Source of the DNA: Actinacidiphila sp. DG2A-62
GTDB taxonomy: Bacteria; Actinomycetota; Actinomycetes; Streptomycetales; Streptomycetaceae
Direction: 5' to 3'
Assembly (NCBI RefSeq): GCF_035825295.1
Contig: NZ_JAYMGI010000002.1
Coordinates: 5,633,501 to 5,697,500, forward strand
Length of the DNA stretch: 64,000 bases
A model generated the notes under the pieces. The model had not been told where the DNA came from. It saw only the letters and a program-made list of their open reading frames with translations, and ran no database searches. This document shows positions 25,224 through 33,665 of this stretch, piece after piece. A program made the position numbers and the translations under genes. Every line of letters begins with the position of its first letter. The stretch's first letter is position 1.

Positions 25224-25481
25224 TCAGTGCCGCCACCAGGTGTCGTCGACCGGCGTGCCGGGCGACGGGTCGTGCGGCCAGGCGAGTGCGGCCAGCACCA
25301 GCGCGGTGACCGCCGCGGCGACGAACAACGCCCACAGGACGGTGTGCTCGATGCGGCGCCGCCGTACGATGCGCCGCCCGCGCAGCGCCGCGCGGGCGGC
25401 CAGGTCGGCCGGCACGGCCGGGCGCGGGGTGTCCAGCAGCCGGCGGACCTCGTCGTCCCTGCGGTTGGGCAGCCCGCTCAC
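25224..25481 (-). CDS. small single-pass membrane protein, possible anti-sigma partner
   Basis: The 85-residue protein has a basic cytoplasmic N-terminal part (VRRLLDTPRPAVPADLAARA, then RGRRIVRRRRIEH). One membrane helix (VLWALFVAAAVTALVLAALAW) and a short outer tail follow. GTG 25481 overlaps the stop of the sigma-like gene by four bases (GTGA). Size, topology and coupling resemble anti-sigma factors of SigE-family ECF sigma genes, but it lacks the zinc HxxxCxxC motif. The VPADLAARA segment is common in such partners. The role is inferred from context. Confidence 0.7.
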   Translation of the reverse strand: MSGLPNRRDDEVRRLLDTPRPAVPADLAARAALRGRRIVRRRRIEHTVLWALFVAAAVTALVLAALAWPHDPSPGTPVDDTWWRH

Positions 25482-26152
25482 GGCGCCGCCCCTCGCGCGG
25501 GGGCGCGCGGTCCCGCCTCCGCCGCGGCGTCCGCCCGATGCGCCCCGCCGGGCGCCGGGGAGGGCGTGACCGGCGCGGAGGGCGCGGAGGGCGCCGGGCT
25601 CGTGGCCGCGGGGCTCGCGGCCGGCCGGGCCCGAACCGCGGCACGGCGGACCGGCGGCAGAGCAGGAGCGGCTGCGGGAGCGGGTGCGGGAGCGCCGGCG
25701 GGTGCGGCTGCGGGAGCGGGTGGGGCGGGCGCGGGCCGGGAGCGCAGGGTGGCCGCCGCCCGCGCGCCGATCGCGTGCACCCGCTCGGCGGGCAGCCCGA
25801 GCTGCGCCGCCGTCTGCTCCTCGGCGATGCCCTCGAAGAACCGCATCGTGACGACGAGCCGCTCCTGGGCGGAGAGCCGATCCAGCGCGCCGCCGTGCGG
25901 CCTGCGCCACCACGGCCGGCAGGCGAACCGCCGTACCAGCTCGCTCCTGGCCTGCTCGTACGGGTCCTCGGCGCGCATCCGCAGCCAGTCGGCGTAGACC
26001 CGGGCGAGTACCGCGGTCAGCAGGCGCTCGGCCTCGGCCGGGTCTCCGGTGAGCAGGGTGGCGGCATGCAGCAGCCGCCCTCCCGCTCCCGCGGTGAACG
26101 CCGCGAACTCGGCGTCCCGTCGGAGCTCGGCCTCGGCCCGGCGTCTGCCCAC
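25478..26152 (-). CDS. SigE-family-like RNA polymerase sigma factor, atypical
   Basis: The 224-residue protein matches the SigE-like ECF family in region 2 (DAEFAAFTAGAGGRLLHAATLLTGDPAEAERLL, seen in shorter blocks AAFTAGAGGRLL and ATLLTGDPAEAE). Region 4 has LSAQERLVVTMRFFEGIAEE and a helix-turn-helix, QTAAQLGLPAERVHAIGARA. An Ala/Pro-rich tail of about 65 residues follows, which most ECF factors lack. The start is uncertain: GTG 26152, GTG 26170 or TTG 26188, the last overlapping the MarR stop. It sits between a MarR gene and the small membrane-protein gene in one operon. Confidence 0.72.
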   Translation of the reverse strand: MGRRRAEAELRRDAEFAAFTAGAGGRLLHAATLLTGDPAEAERLLTAVLARVYADWLRMRAEDPYEQARSELVRRFACRPWWRRPHGGALDRLSAQERLVVTMRFFEGIAEEQTAAQLGLPAERVHAIGARAAATLRSRPAPAPPAPAAAPAGAPAPAPAAAPALPPVRRAAVRARPAASPAATSPAPSAPSAPVTPSPAPGGAHRADAAAEAGPRAPARGAAP

Positions 26153-26184
26153 CTTTCGATGGGACGGCACGGCGGCGCGCCGGG

Positions 26185-26784
26185 TCAAGCCCCCTGCGCG
26201 CCGGCGGCCGGACCGTCCGCGGGGTCCGCCGTGTCGTCGGCGGAGCCCTGGCCGGGGCCCCGGGCGGAGCTGCGGTCGAAGACCTCGGCCGAGCCCTCCG
26301 CGGCGGCGTCCGCGCGGACCGTGCCCGCGTGCCACTCGGCCAGCGCGGCGTTGAAGCGGACCAGCAGTTCGGTGAAGACCTCCCGCTCCTGCGTGGTCCA
26401 CCCCTCGGTGACCTGGGCCATCAGCCGGCGCCGCGAGTCGCGCACCTCCTCCAGCCGGCCGCGGCCGCGCGGGGAGAGCGCGAGCACGACGGCCCGCCCG
26501 TCCTCGGGGTGGGAGGTGCGTTTGACCAGGCCCGAGTCGACCAGCGGCGCGACCTGGCGGGTCACCGTCGAGGAGTCGATCCGCATCGCCTCGGCGAGCG
26601 CCTTGACACCCATCGGGCCCTCCCGGTCGAGCCGGTTGAGCAGCAGATAGGCGGCGCGGTCCATCGAGTTGCGCGCCTTGCCGACGCCGCCGAGCCGCGT
26701 CTGTTCGGCGCGCCGCGCGAAGAGGGCGACCTGGTGCTGGAGGCTCTCAAGCAGATCTGCCGAGGTCTCCGGAGGGTTGGACAT
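26185..26784 (-). CDS. MarR-family transcriptional regulator
   Basis: The 199-residue protein has the MarR winged helix: MDRAAYLLLNRLDREGPMG, VKALAEAMRIDSSTVTRQV and the wing VKRTSHPEDGRAVVLALS. A long helix and a disordered acidic tail follow. ATG 26784 is supported by AAGG just upstream and by the protein beginning. It is the first gene of the minus-strand operon with the sigma-like and membrane proteins, and diverges from the threonine dehydratase gene across 136 bases. No ligand can be deduced. Confidence 0.88.
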   Translation of the reverse strand: MSNPPETSADLLESLQHQVALFARRAEQTRLGGVGKARNSMDRAAYLLLNRLDREGPMGVKALAEAMRIDSSTVTRQVAPLVDSGLVKRTSHPEDGRAVVLALSPRGRGRLEEVRDSRRRLMAQVTEGWTTQEREVFTELLVRFNAALAEWHAGTVRADAAAEGSAEVFDRSSARGPGQGSADDTADPADGPAAGAQGA

Positions 26785-26920
26785 GACCTTGAAGCTCGCG
26801 TTCTGTCGGTCCTGCAGACGGGACGGGAAGGCAGGAAGTTGGGGAGAAGAGTAGTAGGCCGTGATGGTGACCGAGCGGTTCCCGCGCAATCCGCGGGCCG
26901 TCGGCTGCGAGACTGGGGCC

Positions 26921-28147
26921 ATGGACACCTCGTCGTCCCCCTCCGTCACCCTCGATGACGTGCGCGGAGCGCACAAGATGCTCTCCGGGGTGGCCCGGGT
27001 GACCGGCATGGAGGGCTCCCGGCACCTGTCGTCGCTGGTCGGAGCACCGGTGCACCTGAAGTGCGAGAACCTCCAGCGGACCGGTTCGTTCAAGATCCGC
27101 GGGGCGTACGTGCGCATCGCCGGGCTGCGGCCCGAGGAGCGCGCCGCCGGCGTGGTCGCGGCGAGCGCCGGCAACCACGCGCAGGGCGTGGCGCTGGCCG
27201 CGTCGCTGCTCGGGGTGCGCTCCACGGTCTTCATGCCGGTCGGCGCGCCGCTGCCGAAGGTCGCCGCGACCCGCGAGTACGGCGCCGAGGTGCGGCTGCA
27301 CGGCGCGGTGGTGGACGAGACGCTGCGCGCGGCGACCGCCTACGCCGAGGAGACCGGCGCGGTCTTCATCCACCCCTTCGACCACCCCGACGTGATCGCC
27401 GGGCAGGGCACGGTCGGGCTGGAGATCCTGGAGCAGTGCCCCGAGGTGCGCACCGTCGTGGTGGGCGTGGGCGGCGGCGGGCTGATCGCCGGGCTCGCCG
27501 TCGCGGTCAAGGAGCTGCGGCCGGACGTGCGGATCGTCGGCGTGCAGGCGGCGGGCGCGGCGGCGTACCCGCCCTCGCTGGCGGCCGGGCGGCCGATGGC
27601 GCTGGGCACGGTGGCCACGATGGCCGACGGGATCATGGTGGGCCGTCCGGGCGACGTGCCGTTCGCGCTGGTGGAAAACCTGGTGGACGACATCGTCACG
27701 GTGTCGGAGGATCAACTGTCCAGGGCGCTGCTGCTGTGCATGGAACGGCTGAAGCTGGTCGTGGAGCCGGCCGGGGCGAGCGCGGTGGCGGCGCTGATGG
27801 CCGACCCGGGCGCCTTCCGGGGCGGCGGGCCGGTGGTCGCGGTGCTGTCCGGCGGCAACGTCGACCCGCTGCTGCTCCAGCGCATCCTGCGGCACGGCAT
27901 GTCGGCGGCCGGGCGGTACCTGTCGCTGCGGCTGCGGCTGACCGACCGGCCGGGGGCGCTGGCCTCGCTCCTGGGGGCGTTGTCAGTGGCCGACGCTAAC
28001 GTGCTCGACATCAGCCACGTGCGGACCGACCCCCGGCTCGGACTGGCGGAGGCGGAGGTCGAACTGCACCTGGAGACGAAGGGGCCCGAGCACTGCGACG
28101 CGGTGCGGGCCGCGCTGGAGGACGCGGGCTACGCGGTGATCGCCTGA
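26921..28147 (+). CDS. threonine ammonia-lyase with ACT domain
   Basis: The 408-residue PLP enzyme deaminates L-threonine to 2-oxobutanoate. The PLP lysine is in TGSFKIRGA, with ASAGNHAQGVA and the phosphate loop GVGGGGLIAGLA. The C-terminus has one ACT domain (RLTDRPGALASLLGAL, VLDISHV), as in the shorter, catabolic or AMP-type enzymes. It is about 100 residues shorter than E. coli IlvA with its two regulatory repeats. 2-Oxobutanoate can feed isoleucine synthesis. ATG 26921 is preferred because family members start at this point; ATG 26861 would add 20 unsupported residues. Confidence 0.9.
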   Translation: MDTSSSPSVTLDDVRGAHKMLSGVARVTGMEGSRHLSSLVGAPVHLKCENLQRTGSFKIRGAYVRIAGLRPEERAAGVVAASAGNHAQGVALAASLLGVRSTVFMPVGAPLPKVAATREYGAEVRLHGAVVDETLRAATAYAEETGAVFIHPFDHPDVIAGQGTVGLEILEQCPEVRTVVVGVGGGGLIAGLAVAVKELRPDVRIVGVQAAGAAAYPPSLAAGRPMALGTVATMADGIMVGRPGDVPFALVENLVDDIVTVSEDQLSRALLLCMERLKLVVEPAGASAVAALMADPGAFRGGGPVVAVLSGGNVDPLLLQRILRHGMSAAGRYLSLRLRLTDRPGALASLLGALSVADANVLDISHVRTDPRLGLAEAEVELHLETKGPEHCDAVRAALEDAGYAVIA

Positions 28148-28181
28148 GAGCGCGCGCCGCGGACGACCCGCCGCCGACGGC

Positions 28182-28222
28182 TTGACGCGATATATCGCGT
28201 CTGTCATGCTCGCGGTCTATCG
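28182..28222. promoter_or_regulatory. 18-bp palindromic operator overlapping a -35 box
   Basis: GACGCGATATATCGCGTC (28184-28201) is a perfect palindrome. It overlaps TTGACG (28182-28187), a good -35 hexamer for the ABC operon. A half-site CTATCGCGAG follows near 28214-28223. Palindromes with a CGATATATCG core are typical of PadR-like operators. No padR gene is in the window. Confidence 0.75.
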
Positions 28223-28278
28223 CGAGTGTGGGACGCGCGATTCGCCACGCAGCCACGCAACGGAACGGGAGCGAGATC

Positions 28279-29310
28279 ATGCCGGGCGCCATCTACGCCG
28301 AGGGTCTGGTGAAGACCTTCGGCGATGTCAGGGCACTGGGGGGAGTGGACCTCGACGTGCCGGAGGGCACCGTCCTCGGTCTGCTCGGGCCCAACGGCGC
28401 GGGGAAGACCACCGCGGTGCGCGTCCTGACCACGCTGCTGCAACCCGACAGCGGCACCGCCGTCGTCGCGGGCATCGACGTGCTCAGGCACCCCAACGAG
28501 GTGCGTCGCCACATCGGCCTGTCCGGCCAGTTCGCGGCCGTCGACGAGTACCTCACCGGCCGCGAGAACCTCCGCATGGTCGGCCGGCTCTACCAGCTCA
28601 GCGCCAAGCAGGCCCGGGTCCGCGCCGACGAGCTGCTGGAGCGCTTCAACCTCGCCGACGCCGCCGACCGCACCGCCAAGACGTACTCCGGCGGCATGCG
28701 CAGGCGGCTCGACCTGGCCGCCGCGCTGGTGGTCAGCCCGCCGGTGATGTTCATGGACGAGCCCACCACCGGCCTGGACCCGCGCAACCGGCAGGCGCTG
28801 TGGGAGGTCATCCAGGAGCTGGTGGCCGGCGGCACCACGCTGCTGCTGACCACGCAGTATCTGGAGGAGGCCGACCACCTGGCGCACGACATCTGCGTCA
28901 TCGACCACGGCCTGGTCATCGCCCGCGGCACCTCCGACCAGCTCAAGGCGCAGACCGGCGGCGAGCGCGTCGAGGTCGTGGTGCACGACACCGACCGGAT
29001 CGACAAGGCCGGCCGGGTGCTGGCCCGGCACGGCCAGGGCGACGCCAAGGTCGACCGGCACACCCGCAAGATCACCGTCCCGGTCACCGGCGGCGCCAAG
29101 CTGCTCGCCGAGGTGATCAGGGAACTGGACGCGCAGGGCATCGAGATCGACGACATCGGCCTGCGCCGCCCCACCCTGGACGACGTCTTCATCTCGCTGA
29201 CCGGCCACGCCGCCGAGACCCCGGAGACCACCGAGGGCGGCGACGGCGGCGGCGACCGCGAGGACACGAGCACGGCCGCCGACGCGGCCGGTGAGGAGGC
29301 CGTGAAGTGA
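28279..29310 (+). CDS. Drr-type ABC transporter ATP-binding protein
   Basis: The 343-residue ATPase energises a multidrug exporter with the permease encoded next. Walker A is GPNGAGKTT (about 39-47), Q-loop SGQFAAVDE, ABC signature YSGGMRRRLDLA, Walker B VMFMDEPTTGLD and H-loop TTQYLEEADHLA. The DrrA C-terminal domain (PTLDDVFISLTG) precedes an acidic low-complexity tail. This group (DrrA/daunorubicin resistance) exports drugs or lipids. ATG 28279 follows GGGAGCGAG. The stop overlaps the permease start (GTGA). Confidence 0.92.
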   Translation: MPGAIYAEGLVKTFGDVRALGGVDLDVPEGTVLGLLGPNGAGKTTAVRVLTTLLQPDSGTAVVAGIDVLRHPNEVRRHIGLSGQFAAVDEYLTGRENLRMVGRLYQLSAKQARVRADELLERFNLADAADRTAKTYSGGMRRRLDLAAALVVSPPVMFMDEPTTGLDPRNRQALWEVIQELVAGGTTLLLTTQYLEEADHLAHDICVIDHGLVIARGTSDQLKAQTGGERVEVVVHDTDRIDKAGRVLARHGQGDAKVDRHTRKITVPVTGGAKLLAEVIRELDAQGIEIDDIGLRRPTLDDVFISLTGHAAETPETTEGGDGGGDREDTSTAADAAGEEAVK

Positions 29311-30161
29311 GCGCCGCGACCGACACCGCGTCGGCCACCCTGGCGCCGACCGCCCGCGGCGGACTGGTGCAGTCCGCGCACGACTCGCTGGTGGTCGCCA
29401 AGCGCAACCTGCTGCGCATGATGCGCATCCCGGAGATCGTGATCTTCGGCCTGATCCAGCCGATCATGTTCGTGGTGCTCTTCAGCTACGTCTTCGGCGG
29501 CTCGGTCAACGTCGGCGGGTCGTTCGGCGCCGCCGAATACCGCGAGTTCCTGATGGGCGGCATCTTCGCCCAGACCGTCACCTTCGCCACCGCGGGCGCC
29601 GGCGCCGGCATCGCGGACGACATGCACAAGGGCCTGATCGACCGCTTCCGCTCGCTGCCGATGTCGCGCGGCGCGGTGCTCACCGGCCGCACCCTGGCCG
29701 ACCTGGTGCAGACCGCGCTGACCGTGGTGGTGCTCGCCGTGGTCGGCCTGCTGGTCGGCTGGCGGGTGCACAACGGCATCCCGAAGATGTTCGGCGCGTT
29801 CGCCCTGCTGCTCCTGCTCGGTTACGCCTTCTCCTGGATCGGCGCGCTGATCGGACTGTCGGTGCGCACCCCGGAGGCGGCCACCTCGGGCGGCCTGATC
29901 TGGTTGTTCCCGGTGACCTTCGTGTCCAATGCGTTCGTCAGCCCGGAGAACATGACGCCGTGGCTGCGGCACGTCGCGGAGTGGAACCCGTTCAGCGCGA
30001 CCGTGCAGGCCGCGCGCTCGCTGTTCGGCAACCCCGGCGTGGTGCACTCCGACGCCTGGCCGATGCAGCACCCGGTGTGGGCGTCGCTGGTCTGGTCGGT
30101 CGTGATCATCGCGGTCTTCCGCACCTGGGCGGTCCACAAGTACCGCTCGGCCACGGCCTGA
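29307..30161 (+). CDS. Drr-type ABC transporter permease
   Basis: The 284-residue ABC-2 membrane protein has about six helices: IFGLIQPIMFVVLFSYVF, LTVVVLAVVGLLVGW, LLLLLGYAFSWIGALIG, SGGLIWLFPVTFVSNAF, LVWSVVIIAVFRTWAV and one between. VSPENMTPWLRHVAEWNPFSATVQAAR is the DrrB family signature region (quoted here as PFSATVQAAR). GTG 29307 overlaps the ATPase stop by four bases, so the two are coupled. A strong terminator follows. Confidence 0.92.
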   Translation: MSAATDTASATLAPTARGGLVQSAHDSLVVAKRNLLRMMRIPEIVIFGLIQPIMFVVLFSYVFGGSVNVGGSFGAAEYREFLMGGIFAQTVTFATAGAGAGIADDMHKGLIDRFRSLPMSRGAVLTGRTLADLVQTALTVVVLAVVGLLVGWRVHNGIPKMFGAFALLLLLGYAFSWIGALIGLSVRTPEAATSGGLIWLFPVTFVSNAFVSPENMTPWLRHVAEWNPFSATVQAARSLFGNPGVVHSDAWPMQHPVWASLVWSVVIIAVFRTWAVHKYRSATA

Positions 30162-30214
30162 CCCGTACGGATCGTCGCGGCGTCCGGGTCACGGACCGCC
30201 CGCCACCCGGACGC

Positions 30215-30255
30215 GACGGCGCCGGACCGCCCACGGGGGGCGGTCCGGCGCCGTC
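30215..30255. terminator. bidirectional terminator, ABC operon and greA
   Basis: An 18-base-pair perfect stem (30215-30232 with 30238-30255) has a five-base loop ACGGG. It lies between convergent genes ending at 30161 and 30300. A shorter hairpin (GCGTCC..GGACGC) follows at about 30273-30290. Confidence 0.85.
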
Positions 30256-30299
30256 GTGCGGTTCTTCCGGATGCGTCCGCCGCGCGGACGCGGGCGGGC

Positions 30300-30797
30300 T
30301 CAGCCCTGGTACGGCTTGACGTCGAGGATGGTCACCGACGCCTGCTTGCCGTTCGGCAGCTCGTACGTCGCCTCCTCGCCCTTGCGCTTGCCGTCCACGC
30401 CGCGGCCCAGCGGGGACTGCGGGGAGTACGTCTCGAGGTCGCTGGACACGCCCTCGCGCGAGCCCAGCAGGAAGGTCATCGAGTCGTCCGGGTCGCCGTC
30501 GAACGCGATGGTGACGACCATGCCCGGGGCCACCACGCCGGTGTCCGCCGGCGCCTCGCCGACCTTGGCGGTCTCCAGGATCTGGTTGAGCTGGCGGATG
30601 CGCAGCTCCAGCTTGCCCTGGTCCTCGCGCGCCGCGTGGTACCCGGCGTTCTCCTTGAGATCGCCTTCCTGGCGGGCTTCCTCGATCTTGGCGACGATCT
30701 CGGCGCGCGCGGGACCAGACAGGTGCTCCAGCTCGGCCTTGAGCTGGTCGTACGCCGCCTGGGTGAGCCAGGTGACGTTGTCGCTGGTCTGGGTCAC
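30300..30797 (-). CDS. greA: transcription elongation factor GreA
   Basis: The 165-residue protein rescues backtracked RNA polymerase by stimulating transcript cleavage through the secondary channel. The N-terminal coiled coil (about 12-80) carries the acidic tip in EGDLKENAGYHAA, and the FKBP-like C-terminal domain has MTFLLGSREG and SPLGRGVDGKRKGEEA. GTG 30797 has GAGGAG six bases upstream. An in-frame extension upstream shows no family similarity. It is followed convergently by the ABC permease gene. Confidence 0.95.
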   Translation of the reverse strand: MTQTSDNVTWLTQAAYDQLKAELEHLSGPARAEIVAKIEEARQEGDLKENAGYHAAREDQGKLELRIRQLNQILETAKVGEAPADTGVVAPGMVVTIAFDGDPDDSMTFLLGSREGVSSDLETYSPQSPLGRGVDGKRKGEEATYELPNGKQASVTILDVKPYQG

Positions 30798-31036
30798 TGG
30801 TGCTCCTCGTCGGTACTGTGATGCCGTATCCGGTCGCGCGGGCTCTCCGCGGACGGTCGCGGCGCCGCGCGTGCACACGTGGCGGGCCGCTCGCCCCGAC
30901 CGGCCGGTGCCGACCGCCGAGCCGGTGAACAAGTGCATTGCCACCGGCTGCCGGGACGAAACCACGAGCCTAACAATTACCGGCCGTGGACGGGAGCGCG
31001 AAACGTCCCGGTGCGCCCCCTCGCACCCGCACGGGG

Positions 31037-31498
31037 TCAGCCGCGCGGCGCGGTGCCGCAGCTGACCAGCTCACCGGTGCTGCCGCGGGCGGTGGTGCGC
31101 ACCGTCACGATGGTGTCCACCTGCTTGGCGTGCTGCGTGAGCCGTACGTCCTTGCGGCCGACCTCGTTGTGGTCGGCGTCCTCCGAGCGCAGCGTGCAGA
31201 CCGCCACCGTGCCGGCGTCCTTGTGGACCTCCAGGTGGATCTCCACCGCGTGGTCGGACACCGCCTGGAAGGCCACCACCTGGGCGCTGACCTTGCTGTC
31301 GGCGATGGTGTGCCAGCCGTACCAGCCGATCCCGGCCAGGGCCAGCGCGCCGGCCACCACGGCGGCGACGCGCAGCTTGCGGTCGGCGCGGGCGTCGGCC
31401 TCGGCGTCGCGGAAGCGCCGGTCGCCGGGGCCGTAGCGGCCCGCGGGCGGGGCTTGCGGGGTCCGCGGGTCCGGCGGGCCTGGCTGCACGGCCGTCAT
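31037..31498 (-). CDS. DUF4307 membrane protein
   Basis: The 153-residue protein has a Pro-rich cytoplasmic N-terminus with YGPGDRRFRDAEADARADRK, one membrane helix (VAAVVAGALALAGIGWYGW) and an outer beta-rich domain (AVEIHLEVHKDAGTVAVCTL). This matches the actinobacterial DUF4307 family. ATG 31498 has GGAGGAACGATC directly upstream. It diverges from mca, a neighbour pair that is conserved in actinobacteria as far as I recall. Two outer cysteines could form a disulfide. Function unknown. Confidence 0.82.
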   Translation of the reverse strand: MTAVQPGPPDPRTPQAPPAGRYGPGDRRFRDAEADARADRKLRVAAVVAGALALAGIGWYGWHTIADSKVSAQVVAFQAVSDHAVEIHLEVHKDAGTVAVCTLRSEDADHNEVGRKDVRLTQHAKQVDTIVTVRTTARGSTGELVSCGTAPRG

Positions 31499-31625
31499 GA
31501 TCGTTCCTCCGGGTCAGGGGCGCACGGGACCACGCGGAATTATTCGTCCCCTCACTCGGTCACTATAGGATGCGCCCTCCGGGCCGACGGAGGGGGCCCG
31601 AACCGGGAGACTTGAGGATTCAGCC

Positions 31626-32498
31626 TTGACTGAGCAGCTGCGACTGATGGCCGTGCACGCGCACCCCGACGACGAGTCGAGCAAGGGCGCCGCCACCATG
31701 GCGAAGTACGTGTCCGAGGGGGTGGACGTACTGGTGGCCACCTGCACCGGCGGCGAGCGCGGGTCGGTGCTCAACCCCAGGCTCCAGGGCGACCCCTACA
31801 TCGAGGAGCACATCCACGAGGTCCGGGCCCGCGAGATGGAGGAGGCCCGCCAGATCCTCGGCGTGCGGCAGGCGTGGCTCGGCTTCGTCGACTCCGGCCT
31901 GCCCGAGGGCGACCCGCTGCCGCCGCTGCCCGAGGGCTGCTTCGGCCTGCAGGACGTGGACACCGCGGCCGGCGCGCTGGTCCGCCTGGTCCGCCACTTC
32001 CGTCCGCACGTGATGACCACGTACGACGAGAACGGCGGCTACCCGCACCCGGACCACATCATGACCCACAAGATCTCCATGGTGGCCTTCGAGGCCGCCG
32101 GCGACCCCGAGCGCTATCCCAAGGCCGGCGAGCCCTGGACCCCGCTGAAGCTCTACTACAACCAGGGCTTCAACAAGCAGCGCACCCTCGCCCTGCACGA
32201 GGCGCTGCTCGCCCGCGGCCTGGAGTCGCCGTACGAGGAGTGGCTCAAGCGCTGGGACGAGTTCGCCCGGCCGGAGCGGAACATCACCACCCGGGTGCCG
32301 TGCGCGGACTTCTTCGAGATCCGCGACAAGGCGCTGCTCGCCCACGCCACCCAGATCGACCCCGACGGCGGCTGGTTCCGGGTGCCGCTGGACGTCCAGC
32401 GCGAGGTCTGGCCGACCGAGGACTACGAACTGGTGACGTCCCGGGTGGACGTCTCGCTCCCGGAGGACGACCTCTTTGCGGGCGTCCGCGGAGCCTAG
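31626..32498 (+). CDS. mca: mycothiol S-conjugate amidase
   Basis: The 290-residue zinc enzyme cleaves mycothiol conjugates to mercapturic acids for export, detoxifying electrophiles and antibiotics. The LmbE-like fold shows the zinc site HAHPDDE (11-17) and YPHPDHI (~140), with TCTGGERGS and KLYYNQGFNK characteristic of Mca and not MshB. The start is TTG 31626: GAGGA lies about eight bases upstream and no ATG or GTG fits. Mycothiol confines this to actinobacteria. Confidence 0.95.
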   Translation: MTEQLRLMAVHAHPDDESSKGAATMAKYVSEGVDVLVATCTGGERGSVLNPRLQGDPYIEEHIHEVRAREMEEARQILGVRQAWLGFVDSGLPEGDPLPPLPEGCFGLQDVDTAAGALVRLVRHFRPHVMTTYDENGGYPHPDHIMTHKISMVAFEAAGDPERYPKAGEPWTPLKLYYNQGFNKQRTLALHEALLARGLESPYEEWLKRWDEFARPERNITTRVPCADFFEIRDKALLAHATQIDPDGGWFRVPLDVQREVWPTEDYELVTSRVDVSLPEDDLFAGVRGA

Positions 32499-32504
32499 GG
32501 GACA

Positions 32505-33047
32505 ATGGCGGGCGTGACTTCCACCCACGCCCTTCCGCAAGCCGTCGTCCCGCTCGCCCAGGAGCTGGACGACAACAAGGTGACGCCGGGGCTCCTCGGA
32601 TTCGTGATCTTCGCCGTCATCGCCCTCGCGCTGTGGGCGCTCATGAAAAACATGGGCAAGCAGATGAAGAAGATCGACTTCGAGGAGGACCCGGCCGACC
32701 GGCCGCCGGCTGCTGGCGGCGCGTCCGCCTCCGCGCCGGCGCAGCGTACGTCGGGGCCGGCGCAGCGCGCGTCCGGGCCGGCCCAGCGCGCGTCCGGGTC
32801 CGCGAAGGCGGCGGGCGGCGGGCCCGCGAAGCCGGCCGGCGCTGGCCGGACCGCCGACGCCCCGGACCCGGCGAAGCCGGCCGCGGCGGACGGCGCCGGC
32901 AAGACCACGAGGTCCGCGGGTGCGGCGAAGCCGGCGGGTGCGGCCACGTCCGCGAGCGGGGCCAAGTCGAAGGCCGCCAAGCCTCCCAAGCCCGCCAAGC
33001 CCGCCGCCGGCCCGGTCAAGGCGCCCCGGCCCGCGCCGGGCAAGTAG
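32505..33047 (+). CDS. single-pass membrane protein with Lys/Ala/Pro-rich tail
   Basis: The 180-residue protein has one membrane helix (LLGFVIFAVIALALWALMK, about 29-47), then KNMGKQMKKIDFEEDP, conserved in streptomycete homologues next to mca. The remaining 110 residues are a disordered, basic, histone H1-like tail with AQRASGP repeats from an 18-base tandem. ATG 32505 lies seven bases after the mca stop and has AGGGGAC upstream, so it is probably cotranscribed. Function unknown. Confidence 0.75.
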   Translation: MAGVTSTHALPQAVVPLAQELDDNKVTPGLLGFVIFAVIALALWALMKNMGKQMKKIDFEEDPADRPPAAGGASASAPAQRTSGPAQRASGPAQRASGSAKAAGGGPAKPAGAGRTADAPDPAKPAAADGAGKTTRSAGAAKPAGAATSASGAKSKAAKPPKPAKPAAGPVKAPRPAPGK

Positions 33048-33129
33048 CAAGCCCGCGCGCGCCGGCCGTGCCGAGCCGGTGGGGCGGCCCGTCACGGCGC
33101 GGCCGGACACGGCGGTGACCAACGGCCGG

Positions 33130-33315
33130 TCACAGCGTGTTCGTGAAGGTGCCCGGCACGGTGTCGCCGTCCGGGTCGGTGATGGACGTGCCCGCGAGGT
33201 CCGCAGCCCCCAGCGTCAGGGTGTCCCCGAAGCCGTCGTCGCCGGTCAGCGCGATGGGCGTCCACTGGCGGCCGGTGTCCGAGGCCGGTACGTCGTTTGC
33301 GTACGCGCACCAGCT
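33130..33315 (-). pseudogene. C-terminal fragment of an unknown secreted-type protein
   Basis: The minus strand reads YSWCAYANDVPASDTG, then WTPIALTGDDGFGDTL and SITDPDGDTVPGTFTN to a TGA at 33130. The composition and DG-rich turns look like a real extracellular protein. There is a TAG just upstream at about 33316-33318 and no start codon. It borders the RHS scar and is best taken as a truncated remnant. Confidence 0.45.
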
Positions 33316-33319
33316 GTAC

Positions 33320-33645
33320 TAGCTGACGACCGCCGTCACCGGAGTAGCCCGGCAGACCTACACCTACGACGCGGACGGCGACTACACCGGCAACGGCTCC
33401 TCGGCGAGCAGCATCACCCCCTCGGCGCCCGCGTCTACGACGCGGCGACCGGCCGCTTCACCTACTCCTCCAGCACGTCGACCGACCTGGAGTGGGACGG
33501 CCAGTCATGGGGGACGGCGAAGAGTGCGCTGCTGACCTCCACGGTCTACGCACTGGCTTCGGTCTTCCCCGAAGCCGCCGCTGCGGACGAGGTAACCTCC
33601 GTGGCCGGGGCGCTGACCCAGGACCTTTTCCGCCTGGTGGCCTGA
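33320..33645 (+). pseudogene. RHS/YD-repeat polymorphic toxin remnant
   Basis: Two RHS pieces lie in different frames. RQTYTYDADGDYTGNG (about 33350-33400) is a YD repeat. LGARVYDAATGRFT (33421-33462) is the conserved end of the RHS core, where a toxin domain is normally attached. After it the frame runs to 33645 as DLEWDGQSWGTAKSALLTST and a helical segment that I do not recognise. No start codon or upstream shell exists, so this is a decayed or deletion-joined tail. The DUF1877 gene follows after 20 bases, in the position of an immunity gene. Confidence 0.65.
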
Positions 33646-33665
33646 GGCACAGTGGAGACAAGGAC

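Noticed and set aside
28279..30161. Antibiotic biosynthetic cluster around the Drr-type exporter
   Set aside because: Neighbours are threonine dehydratase, greA and mca; no biosynthetic enzymes are present.
33137..33322. Plus-strand 61-residue open frame
   Set aside because: The minus strand reads a far more protein-like sequence here, so the plus frame is taken as its shadow.
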